Under the pieces are notes generated by a model that had not been told where the DNA came from, searched no databases, and saw only the letters and a list, made by a program, of their open reading frames with translations. A stretch of 64,000 nucleotides of DNA from CAWCCP01 sp963701245 (GTDB lineage Bacteria > Patescibacteriota > Saccharimonadia > Saccharimonadales > UBA4665): NCBI GenBank assembly GCA_963701245.1, contig OY969576.1, forward strand, positions 682,001 through 746,000, given 5' to 3'. The translations under genes and the position numbers were made by a program. Within the stretch, counting starts at the first letter, position 1. Every line of letters begins with the position of its first letter. Shown here one piece after another: positions 1 through 7,856 of this stretch.

Positions 1-1161
1 GCACTACCTTCAGGTCAAAAGTTTCACAGATATACTGCAAACCCAAGCAATGGTACATGGGATATTGCCGTAAAAACAGGAACAACCAATAATAGCTTTG
101 ACGGATTGATGACCGCTTGGACTACGCAGTATGCTGTAGTTTCCTGGGTTGGATATCATACGCGAAATGTCGCTCTTAATACTGACGCAATGGAAGATCT
201 GACCGAACCGATTACCCGTAATTTAATAGAAGATGCGCTTGCACCAATAAAGGCTCAAAACTGGACTCAACCAAGTGACATAAAAGTACTTCCCTCATTT
301 GTGGTTAGGAATCACATCCATTATGGTGACGAGGAACCAAGTCCTACAGATGATATTTACCCATCGTGGTACGTTGGCAGCACTGGAAGCAAAAATACTT
401 CCGAAACGATAGATAAAGTTTCAGGTTTACTAGCAACCAGCTGTACTCCCCCTCTTGCTAGAGAAGTTGTCGGTAACGGTAACGTTGACTCTTGGAATAT
501 CGATATCTTCGTCAACCACGGTAAACCAAATATTGGAACAGCCACGTCTGCAAGTAGTCAGACTTCATCATCTGCGACAGATAATATTCATAACTGTAAC
601 GATAGCCCGCCGACTATTACGCTGACGGCCCCTGCGTCATGTAATCAGAGCTGTACGATCACCGCAACAGTCACCCAAGGCACGCACGCACTGTTTGATC
701 CACAATATCCTATGTATCCGGGCACTGTAACCATTAAATTAGGTAGCAATACGATTTATACGGCAAATGTATCAACCTCTCCAAGTACTGTATCCTTCAC
801 ATATACACCTACGTCATCGGGTTCAGATACGTTGTCGGCGAGCGTCACTGACAGCGTCCTTTATCAAGGAACTGATAGCGTACCAATGTCATACACTTCT
901 GGGGGTAATAGTTCCGGTGGCGGTTCAACAATAAACATGTCTTCACCGACTAACAATGATCATACAGGACCAGTCGCGAATGTTTCCTGGTCAGGAGGCT
1001 CTGGTACATACACAGTAGAAGTAGACGGTAGTCCGAGTGGAAGTTGTCAAAATGTGTCTACAACCTCATGTATTGTCCCTATATCTCATGGAACGCACGA
1101 AGTACAAGTCATTGATAGTAGCGGCGATCAGAGTAACGCTGCGTCAGTAAGTGACCCTTAG
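1..1161 (+). CDS. Penicillin-binding protein, C-terminal part (transpeptidase end plus Ig-like tail)
   Basis: The frame is open from the first base, so the gene starts outside the window. The first residues contain VKTGTTN, the KTG box of the penicillin-binding transpeptidase fold, followed by GLMTAWTTQYAVVSWVGY, typical of class A PBPs (peptidoglycan glycosyltransferase/transpeptidase). The catalytic SxxK and SxN boxes would lie upstream. After the catalytic domain come Ser/Thr-rich linkers and two beta-rich, cysteine-containing Ig-like segments, roughly residues 200-330 of the visible part. It probably acts outside the membrane in wall cross-linking. It converges on radA with only 7 bp between the stop codons. 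Family assignment rests on the KTG box and context, since only the C-terminal part is visible. Confidence 0.8.
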   Translation, partial: ALPSGQKFHRYTANPSNGTWDIAVKTGTTNNSFDGLMTAWTTQYAVVSWVGYHTRNVALNTDAMEDLTEPITRNLIEDALAPIKAQNWTQPSDIKVLPSFVVRNHIHYGDEEPSPTDDIYPSWYVGSTGSKNTSETIDKVSGLLATSCTPPLAREVVGNGNVDSWNIDIFVNHGKPNIGTATSASSQTSSSATDNIHNCNDSPPTITLTAPASCNQSCTITATVTQGTHALFDPQYPMYPGTVTIKLGSNTIYTANVSTSPSTVSFTYTPTSSGSDTLSASVTDSVLYQGTDSVPMSYTSGGNSSGGGSTINMSSPTNNDHTGPVANVSWSGGSGTYTVEVDGSPSGSCQNVSTTSCIVPISHGTHEVQVIDSSGDQSNAASVSDP

Positions 1162-1168
1162 ACAAAAG

Positions 1169-2518
1169 TTAGTTTTTTTCTAAAAATTGGTTGAGGGCAT
1201 CACGTACGTTTGATACACCAAATAAACCTGGCATCTTCTTTGTAGTCGTATTAGCTGGGCCGATTGCTCCAGTAAAACCTAATTTTTTGGCTTCAGCCAA
1301 TCGTTTTTCTGCAAATGGTACATGCCTTATTTCACCACTCAAGCCAACTTCACCAAAAACAACTGCATCTTTCAACAACTGTAGTCCTTTCGAGGCCGAA
1401 CCGATTGCCATACAAATTGCTAAATCAGCAGCTTGATCGTGAATGCGAATACCACCGACTATATTAATGTATATATCTTTGTCACTCAGTTTTAGTTTCG
1501 TTCGACGCTCGAGCATCGCAACTAGTAAATTCAGTCTATTTAAGTCGAATCCTGATGCCGCCCGTTTTGGATAGCCATACGACGTTGTATTAACCAGCGC
1601 TTGAACTTCAACCAAGATTGGACGTGACCCTTCAAGTGTCGCGAGCACAATAGAACCATCGGATATCTGCCGTTCAGCAAGTAGCGCAGCTGAGGGATTG
1701 TCGACCGGTTTTAGTCCATTATCTACCATCTCAAAAATAGCAGCCGTATTAGTAGATCCATATCGATTCTTGATAGTCCTCAGGAATTTAAAGCCACCGT
1801 ATCGGTCTGCTTCTAGTTCAATGACAACATCAACGGTATGTTCTAGTACTTTCGGTCCAGCAATAGAACCTTCTTTCGTCACATGCCCAACGAGGATAAT
1901 CGCTGTATTACTTTGTTTGGCTGCCGTACTAATCATCTGAGTACTGTTTGTAATTTGCGAAACCGAACCCACTGCAGAATGTATGTCGTCGCAACCTACT
2001 GTTTGGATAGAGTCTACAATAACCAGTTTGTACATTCCGCTTGCAATAGTTGCAGCAATATCATCTGTACTATTACTTGTTGCAAGTTTTAGATCTTTCT
2101 TAAGTACACCTAATCGCTGAGCACGAAGTCCAACCTGGTGAATGGATTCTTCGCCGCTAATATAAAGCACTGGATACGATTCGGCTATCGCATAGGCAAT
2201 TTGCAACAGCAGAGTGCTCTTACCAATACCTGGTTGACCGGCCAGCAAATTTACGCTTCCCTGTACGATACCACCGCCAAAAAGTTCATCAATATCACCA
2301 TATTTGGTTTTCATTCGTTGTTGATCGGCGGACGCTGCTGTCGAAATAAGCTCAGGCTGCAATACGGAGCCGTGCTGTATACTATCAGTCGTTTGATTAC
2401 TGCTGAGAACTTCTTGGTAGGTATTCCATTCACTACATTGCGGACATTTACCAATCCAACGACTGCTCTGAGCGCCGCAATTACTACAGATAAAATTTGC
2501 TGTGCTAGACTTACTCAA
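1169..2518 (-). CDS. radA: DNA repair protein RadA
   Basis: RadA is the bacterial RecA-like ATPase/helicase that processes branched recombination intermediates. The 449-residue protein has the usual order. There is a C4 zinc finger (C11, C14, C25, C28), a Walker A GQPGIGKST at about residues 94-102, the RadA-specific KNRYGS motif near residue 250, and a C-terminal Lon-protease-like domain ending in GFTGAIGP...DALNQFL. Length is normal. It is the last gene of a leftward run clpC - membrane protein - radA, and may share the heat-shock transcript. The start ATG precedes the zinc finger at the expected distance. Confidence 0.96.
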   Translation of the reverse strand: MSKSSTANFICSNCGAQSSRWIGKCPQCSEWNTYQEVLSSNQTTDSIQHGSVLQPELISTAASADQQRMKTKYGDIDELFGGGIVQGSVNLLAGQPGIGKSTLLLQIAYAIAESYPVLYISGEESIHQVGLRAQRLGVLKKDLKLATSNSTDDIAATIASGMYKLVIVDSIQTVGCDDIHSAVGSVSQITNSTQMISTAAKQSNTAIILVGHVTKEGSIAGPKVLEHTVDVVIELEADRYGGFKFLRTIKNRYGSTNTAAIFEMVDNGLKPVDNPSAALLAERQISDGSIVLATLEGSRPILVEVQALVNTTSYGYPKRAASGFDLNRLNLLVAMLERRTKLKLSDKDIYINIVGGIRIHDQAADLAICMAIGSASKGLQLLKDAVVFGEVGLSGEIRHVPFAEKRLAEAKKLGFTGAIGPANTTTKKMPGLFGVSNVRDALNQFLEKN

Positions 2519-2568
2519 ATCCCCTCCAGATTTAGTACTTATCGTACCATTATGCAGCAGATTCTTTG

Positions 2569-3687
2569 CTACTGTGCATTTTCGACCGCTATGCGCGTAT
2601 CGAGAGCCTTATCAAGCGTCGTCAACTGTCCTGCTATCTGATTACGTGTTACCACTAGGCTATTGTATGCTGCAACCATCGACTGCAATTTGTTCACGTT
2701 TTCATTATAGACATCGACTAAACTGTTGTAGTATGAGACATTGTTGTTGTAACTGAGTGTGTTGCCAGACTTCAAATAATCACTTAGTTGTCCATGTAAT
2801 TGGTTTAGATTCGCAAGCGCTGTATGCATCGTATTTTCGAGAGACGTAATCGACTGCTGCATTGACGAAAGCTGAGTGTCATCAGCTGTAATGGCATTTT
2901 CTCTAGTGGTGATCTGTCCTTGATAGTGTTGCTCAAAATCGACTATTGCCTGTCGGTTAGTAAAAAACTGACTATAATAGTTATTCAGCCAAGCAGGCAA
3001 CGAGCTTATTTCTGTTCCAAAAGTAGAATCCATTTCATCGAACACGTCGTTTGGCTCTGTTTGCTGATAGAGCTTAATTTCTGCTTCAACTGTTGGATCA
3101 TGTAAATCGTTTTTATAGAAATCCTCTAACTGAGTATCGAGGGTTTTACGCTCGTCACCGCTAAGACGAGCATAGACGGCATGGAGAACTTCATGGGCAG
3201 CCGTAACTTGTTGAACCCCAGCTAAGGCTGGATCCGCTACATTATAAATATAGATCCCATTTTGACCAGAATGATAGCAACCAAGTACTACCGTATTTTT
3301 ATTTTCGGGGCAATCCTGACGAAAGCTGTTAACACTATTTAGGATTTGCGGTTTGTTTAAGTAAAAAAGATGCCTCGTATATGAGTTCATCGTGTCTTGA
3401 CTCGCTAGTTGTACCACCATTGCTGGTGGTACATAGTTGCGCAGCTTCCACCAATCCAAAACTTTCTGCCGATACAGTAATAGCAAACCTATGGTTACTA
3501 AAAGCAGCAGCAGAAATCCAATAGTGATGTATTTCAGAGCTGCACGAGGTGATTTTGGGTTTTTTATAGGTACAACCGACAAACCCCCAGGATTTGTCGT
3601 TGTACTTGAGACTATCGGACTTTGCTGCGAGTAGATTTGTTCGATAGGATTTGATTGTTCGTTCGTAAGACTGTTTTGACTACTCAT
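2569..3687 (-). CDS. Single-pass membrane protein with HExxH motif and coiled coil (putative metallopeptidase)
   Basis: I do not recognise a named family. From the ATG at 3687 the protein starts MSSQNSLTNEQ, has a short cytoplasmic Pro/Asn-rich stretch, one strong membrane segment (YITIGFLLLLLVTIGLLLLY), then an external domain. That domain contains AAHEVLHAVYARL, which fits the HExxH zinc-protease signature. A long predicted coiled coil (Gln/Asn/Ser/Leu-rich) follows up to the C-terminus. The start at 3687 overlaps the clpC stop by 8 bp, suggesting translational coupling; an in-frame ATG at 3714 is possible but would overlap clpC more. The place between clpC and radA suggests a protein-quality or envelope-stress role, but that is inference, and the third zinc ligand is not obvious to me. 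Confidence 0.7.
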   Translation of the reverse strand: MSSQNSLTNEQSNPIEQIYSQQSPIVSSTTTNPGGLSVVPIKNPKSPRAALKYITIGFLLLLLVTIGLLLLYRQKVLDWWKLRNYVPPAMVVQLASQDTMNSYTRHLFYLNKPQILNSVNSFRQDCPENKNTVVLGCYHSGQNGIYIYNVADPALAGVQQVTAAHEVLHAVYARLSGDERKTLDTQLEDFYKNDLHDPTVEAEIKLYQQTEPNDVFDEMDSTFGTEISSLPAWLNNYYSQFFTNRQAIVDFEQHYQGQITTRENAITADDTQLSSMQQSITSLENTMHTALANLNQLHGQLSDYLKSGNTLSYNNNVSYYNSLVDVYNENVNKLQSMVAAYNSLVVTRNQIAGQLTTLDKALDTRIAVENAQ

Positions 3688-4630
3688 TTTCGGTGACGTA
3701 AGCAAGGGCGCCATTTTTGGCTGCTACTTGAATAATATCACCTTTCGTAAACTTTTCATCGAGCAATTCTAATGCTAAATGATCCTCAATGGTTTCTTGG
3801 ATTAACCTGCGGAGTGGGCGAACACCATTATGGGCATCATAACCATGCTCAATAAGGTATTGCTTCGCTCCAGCATTCAATTGGACACTTAAGCCCTTTC
3901 GCTGTAAGCGTGATTTCAGTTCATCTATTTGCAGATCAATGATTTTGTATATATCTTTCTGCGTCAGTGCCCGGAATACAATAACTTTATCGATTCGATT
4001 CAAAAGCTCAGGTCGAAGTAACTTCTTTAGCTCATCTTGGACTCTAGACTTGTTCGTCTCATGAAGCTCATCTAGGTTTTTTAGCTCGCTTGATTTTGTT
4101 GCATGAAAACCAAAATTAGCTTCCTTTTGCAACTTATCGGCGCCGACATTACTGGTCATGATGATGATTGTATTCGTAAAGTCGATCCGACGTCCTTTCG
4201 CATCTGTCAGGTAGCCATCCTCCAGTATTTGGAGCAATGTATTGAAGACGTCAGGATGTGCTTTTTCAATCTCGTCAAATAGTACTAAACTGTACGGTTG
4301 ACGGCGTATCTTATCAGTCAACTGTCCACCGTCATCGTAGCCAACGTATCCAGCTGGAGCGCCAACTAGCCTTGAAATATTATGATGTTCGCCAAATTCA
4401 CTCATATCAATTTTCACGAGCGCACTGTCACTACCGAAAAATTCACGAGCTAATACTCTAGCTAATTCAGTTTTACCAACACCGGTTGGTCCAAGGAAGA
4501 TAAATGAACCTATCGGACGTTTGTCGCTTCCTATGCCACTTCGGTTCCTTCGAACGGCTTTCGAGACTGCTTCAACTGCCTCATTTTGTCCAATGACATA
4601 CTTACTCAGAGTCTTCTCTAGAGAGAGCAA
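3680..4630 (-). CDS. clpC: ClpC, C-terminal half (frameshifted from the N-terminal half)
   Basis: This frame carries the second AAA+ module of ClpC/ClpA: LSKYVIGQNEAVEAVSKAV, Walker A GPTGVGKTELA, Walker B LVLFDEIEKAHPDV, sensor and arginine-finger region (LLRPELLNRIDKVIVF) and the C-terminal D2-small domain. It is out of frame with the N-terminal half. The downstream frame read upstream gives SEAKYLLSLEKTL, which is what ClpC proteins have after the VPVKRL segment. A single missing base in the run around 4645-4650 (GAAGTGAG for expected GAAAGTGAG) explains the break. The given start is a TTG and is not a natural start. Either the gene is broken or the base is a sequencing error. Confidence 0.9.
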   Translation of the reverse strand: MLSLEKTLSKYVIGQNEAVEAVSKAVRRNRSGIGSDKRPIGSFIFLGPTGVGKTELARVLAREFFGSDSALVKIDMSEFGEHHNISRLVGAPAGYVGYDDGGQLTDKIRRQPYSLVLFDEIEKAHPDVFNTLLQILEDGYLTDAKGRRIDFTNTIIIMTSNVGADKLQKEANFGFHATKSSELKNLDELHETNKSRVQDELKKLLRPELLNRIDKVIVFRALTQKDIYKIIDLQIDELKSRLQRKGLSVQLNAGAKQYLIEHGYDAHNGVRPLRRLIQETIEDHLALELLDEKFTKGDIIQVAAKNGALAYVTENE

Positions 4631-6159
4631 ATACTTCGCCTCACTTCGAATAACCTTTTCACTGGTACGCCAGTTATTCTGGATACTACATCAGCCAAAT
4701 CTTCACTGGTAACGACTAGCGGTTTCGATTGTTTATTTGACGCTTGTAACTTGGCAAGTTCATCGGTGATTTGACTCGCTCTGGTCTTAAATTGTGCAGC
4801 CAATTCATAGTCTTCGACGTCAACCGCCTCTTCAATGCGAGTGTTGACCAGCTTTAACTCATTTTGCAGTTTCCTGACTTCTGGTGAGGTCTTGCCTTTA
4901 TCCACTCGCAAGTGTGCTGCGGTTTCGTCAATCAGGTCAATAGCTTTATCAGGCATAAAACGATCATTAATATATCGCTTCGCCAGCAGTACGGCATCAT
5001 CGAGCACTTCATCACTTAGCTTTACGCCATGGAACTTCTCGTAATTTGCCCGTAACCCTTTCAAGATTGCAAACGTTTCACTTGGTGTCGTTTCGGGTAC
5101 TTGAATCGGCTGGAAACGACGTTCAAGTGCTGCATCTTTTTCAATATGCTTGGTATACTCTGCAGTTGTAGTCGCACCGATAACTTGTATTTTACCTCGG
5201 GCCAATGCTGGTTTCAGTATGTTACCGGCATCCATTGCACCTTCTGCCGCACCGGCTCCAACAATAAGATGAAGTTCGTCGATAAACACTATCGTCTTGG
5301 AATCTTTTTCAAGCTCAGACATTACCTTCTTCAGTCTCTCTTCAAATTCACCGCGGTATTTTGTTCCTGCAATCATACCTGCAAGATCAAGCATTACGAT
5401 TCTTTTATCTATCAGACTGTCTGGTACATCCTCACTTATAATCCTCTGGGCCAATCCTTCAACTATGGCTGTCTTACCAACACCAGGCTCACCGATAAGT
5501 ACGGGGTTATTCTTTGTTCGACGATTTAGAATTGTGATAACACGGCGTATCTGATTATCCCGACCGACCACCGGGTCTAATTTACCATCACGAGCTTGAA
5601 GTGTTAAATCAGTACCAAAGTAATCAAGAGCGGTCTTTTTGGTCTTCTTACCACCACGACGTGGTGTTTCTGTACTATTCTCACTGTCTTCATACTGTTG
5701 CCGACTCAGGAATTGTTCGAGTTCGGCTATCAAATTGTCGACATTCACGTTCATATCGCGTAATAGAATCGTTGCACGTGCGTTTTTTTGCGATAAAATA
5801 CTGCACAAAATATGCTCAGTCCCGCAGTATTCTTGGTTATAATCCTGGGCAACGTCATACGCCATTTTAAGTGTCAGTTTCGCGGTCTCGCTTAAGCCTT
5901 TGGCTCCAACGTTAATAACTAGGGTTTTTGGTGTTAAGTTTAATGCCAGTCGCGCCCTATCTAGCGTGACACCGGCTCCTTCAAGTATTTTTGCACCCAT
6001 GCTTGATTCTTGAGCCAATAAGCCGAGTAGCAAGTGCTCGGTTCCAACGTACGCGCTGCCAAAACTGCGCGCAATAGCGTCCGCATGCTTTAGACTTTGC
6101 AGTGCGTTATTGGTCAAGTGGTTTAAAAATTCTTGAAAATCTGGACTGTTAGGCATCAT
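4618..6159 (-). CDS. clpC: ClpC, N-terminal half (Clp_N, D1 AAA+ module, UVR/middle domain)
   Basis: ClpC is the HSP100 unfoldase that feeds substrates to ClpP. Visible parts: two Clp_N repeats (residues about 1-150), the D1 Walker A GEPGVGKTA, Walker B IVFIDELHLIVGAG, and the short middle domain with a UVR-like helix pair (VEDYELAAQFKTRASQIT), which separates ClpC from ClpA and ClpB. The frame reads RITGVPVKRLFE and then departs into a 9-residue nonsense tail, because a base is missing near 4645. Both halves together would give about 825 residues, the normal length. Transcription starts behind a CIRCE operator about 160 bp upstream. Confidence 0.95.
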   Translation of the reverse strand: MMPNSPDFQEFLNHLTNNALQSLKHADAIARSFGSAYVGTEHLLLGLLAQESSMGAKILEGAGVTLDRARLALNLTPKTLVINVGAKGLSETAKLTLKMAYDVAQDYNQEYCGTEHILCSILSQKNARATILLRDMNVNVDNLIAELEQFLSRQQYEDSENSTETPRRGGKKTKKTALDYFGTDLTLQARDGKLDPVVGRDNQIRRVITILNRRTKNNPVLIGEPGVGKTAIVEGLAQRIISEDVPDSLIDKRIVMLDLAGMIAGTKYRGEFEERLKKVMSELEKDSKTIVFIDELHLIVGAGAAEGAMDAGNILKPALARGKIQVIGATTTAEYTKHIEKDAALERRFQPIQVPETTPSETFAILKGLRANYEKFHGVKLSDEVLDDAVLLAKRYINDRFMPDKAIDLIDETAAHLRVDKGKTSPEVRKLQNELKLVNTRIEEAVDVEDYELAAQFKTRASQITDELAKLQASNKQSKPLVVTSEDLADVVSRITGVPVKRLFEVRRSICSL

Positions 6160-6326
6160 AGTAGCTTTCTTGCCCTCCTTATTCTTACCGAGTTGTGTAA
6201 TAAACCCAGTTGTGTTTATTTCAAAATAGCTTCGGTCATTTTTCTTGTCAGAATGCCCTATATGCTGCTTTGAAAATGTGCTTCGGCGTTGGTTTTTTAT
6301 CTACCACTCATCGAGTACATATATCT

Positions 6327-6354
6327 ATAATAGCACTTAGCACTCTCAGGTCAA
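6327..6354 (-). promoter_or_regulatory. Sigma-70 promoter of clpC
   Basis: On the minus strand a TTGACC -35 box (6354-6349) is followed after 16 bp by TATTAT (6332-6327). The -35 box sits inside the CIRCE spacer, so repressor binding would block RNA polymerase directly. The expected start near 6320 leaves a leader of about 160 nt before the clpC ATG. Confidence 0.75.
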
Positions 6355-6363
6355 GAGTGCTAA
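6337..6363. promoter_or_regulatory. CIRCE operator (HrcA binding site)
   Basis: The sequence is TTAGCACTC, nine spacer bases, then GAGTGCTAA. This is an exact match to the consensus CIRCE inverted repeat recognised by the heat-shock repressor HrcA. It overlaps the clpC promoter, so clpC, and possibly the two genes behind it, are inferred to belong to the HrcA regulon. CIRCE usually controls groE and dnaK operons; clpC is more often under CtsR in Firmicutes. Confidence 0.95.
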
Positions 6364-6392
6364 TTTATTTTATTCAGCTATTTTAAAAGATG

Positions 6393-7550
6393 CTATTCTC
6401 CGTGCTTTTCAATCGCTTCGAGTAAGGAATTCTCAAGCTCGCTTTTCTTCTTCAATTTCGGAACTTTTGGAAGTTCGGTTGTTTCAATCGTGCCCTGCTC
6501 GGCAGGGGTTGATTTATCTGCTTCAATATCGAGTTCAAAACCACATAATTTGCTTGCTAAGCGCACATTCTGACCACTCTTACCGATGGCGATACTAAGT
6601 TGATCTTCCGGTACAATGACACGTGCTTTTCTGTTCTTTTCGTCAAGCACAACTTTACTCACTTTAGTCGGACTTAGTGCTTCAGCAATAAATTCCGCAG
6701 GATCTTCTTTCCATACAATAATGTCTATCTTTTCCTGCTCACCAACTTCGCTCATGACCGCATTTACCCTGGTACCATGTCCACCAACAAAGGTTCCAAC
6801 TGGATCGACCCCGGGTACGTTACTGGCGACAGCTATTTTACTTCGAACACCGGCTTCTCTAGCAATACCTTTAATTTCTACGGCGCCGTTTTCCATTTCT
6901 GGCACTTCACCTCGAAATAGCCATTCCATAAATTCTTTATTGCCTCGACTCACAACCAGTTGCGGACCCCTAAATCCTCGCTCAACGTCTTTTAAATACA
7001 CTTTTAGTCGCTGACCTGGATAGTATCTCTCATTCTGAATTTGCTCACTTCGAGGCATAATGCCCTGGGCTTTGCCTAGATCAATTCTTACAATATTGCC
7101 TTCAACTCGAGCTACTGTAGCATTGATGACCGTACCTATTTTGTCTTCGTATTCATTAAGAATTATCTCCCGCTCAGCCTCACGTAATCGTTGTAGGATC
7201 ACTTGTTTCGCCGTTTGCGCTGCTACACGACCAAAGGATTGAGCCTTTTCGTGTACTTCAATTGTTTCCCCCAGCTTGGCATTCTTTTGCATAACTTGTG
7301 CGTCTTTTAAACTAATTTCAAAGGCATCGTTAGTAACAGTACCTACAATTTCTTTCATGACGTAGGCATCGATATCGCCAGTATTCAAATTCATAGTGAC
7401 TCTTATTTCTTGTTCTCGGTCACCATAATCTCGTCGATAGGCGGCAGCGAGTGCTTGCTCTACGACTTCTTTCACGGCGTCTTCAGGTAAGTTTTTTTCT
7501 TCTGCAATTGTCCGTATTGCAACTGCTAATTGCTTCATATCTAAGTCCAT
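6393..7550 (-). CDS. nusA: Transcription termination/antitermination factor NusA
   Basis: NusA binds RNA polymerase and modulates pausing, termination and antitermination. The 385-residue protein has the N-terminal polymerase-binding domain (MDLDMKQLAVAIRTIAEEK onward), an S1 domain at about 133-200 (IGTVINATVARVEGNIVRIDLG), and two KH domains (AGVRSKIAVASN...; VIVPEDQLSIAIGKSGQNVR, with the GxxG loop). It lacks the acidic repeats of proteobacterial NusA, as is normal outside that phylum. The usual neighbours rimP, ylxR and infB are not adjacent here. A consensus promoter and leader hairpin lie upstream. Confidence 0.96.
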   Translation of the reverse strand: MDLDMKQLAVAIRTIAEEKNLPEDAVKEVVEQALAAAYRRDYGDREQEIRVTMNLNTGDIDAYVMKEIVGTVTNDAFEISLKDAQVMQKNAKLGETIEVHEKAQSFGRVAAQTAKQVILQRLREAEREIILNEYEDKIGTVINATVARVEGNIVRIDLGKAQGIMPRSEQIQNERYYPGQRLKVYLKDVERGFRGPQLVVSRGNKEFMEWLFRGEVPEMENGAVEIKGIAREAGVRSKIAVASNVPGVDPVGTFVGGHGTRVNAVMSEVGEQEKIDIIVWKEDPAEFIAEALSPTKVSKVVLDEKNRKARVIVPEDQLSIAIGKSGQNVRLASKLCGFELDIEADKSTPAEQGTIETTELPKVPKLKKKSELENSLLEAIEKHGE

Positions 7551-7622
7551 AAATGTCTCCGATCGTCTTTATATGTTAATGAATTTGCTGTTTAGAATAA
7601 TTTAATGATGGGTATCAGTATG

Positions 7623-7650
7623 AAAAAAGCCGACCATAGCAGGCCGGACT
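7623..7650 (-). promoter_or_regulatory. Hairpin plus U-tract at the very start of the nusA leader (possible attenuator)
   Basis: Read on the minus strand, CCGGCC and GGTCGG (one G-U pair) flank a 6-nt loop and are followed by GC and six T residues, the shape of a short intrinsic terminator. It begins only a few nucleotides after the predicted start site and lies about 70 bp before the nusA ATG, with no gene upstream that it could terminate. It may serve as a NusA-dependent attenuator, as is known for nusA autoregulation in Bacillus subtilis, or simply as a 5' protecting hairpin. Confidence 0.55.
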
Positions 7651-7660
7651 TCTGTGTACA

Positions 7661-7689
7661 ATTATACGAAAACGGGCACGGTAAGTCAA
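7661..7689 (-). promoter_or_regulatory. Consensus sigma-70 promoter of nusA
   Basis: Minus strand TTGACT (7689-7684), 17-bp spacer, TATAAT (7666-7661). This is nearly perfect spacing and sequence. The start is expected near 7654, giving a leader of about 100 nt that contains the hairpin at 7650-7623. Confidence 0.88.
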
Positions 7690-7856
7690 CTAATCCTAGG
7701 CCTGCACCTCTCAATTTGGTTATCTCAGTGCTATTCCGACTCTTGTGAATAAGTATGTATTCTTGGTTAGTTATAGAACGTTATTTGTACACTAAAAGTG
7801 GCACTTATCTATCCGAATCTGGTCATTCTTTCTCTTCATGCTACACTAAATGGATT

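Noticed and set aside
7755..7856. Upstream extension of the aminopeptidase (MYSWLVIERYLY...)
   Set aside because: No similarity to M1 peptidases, no ribosome site, and a -10-like box lies inside it.
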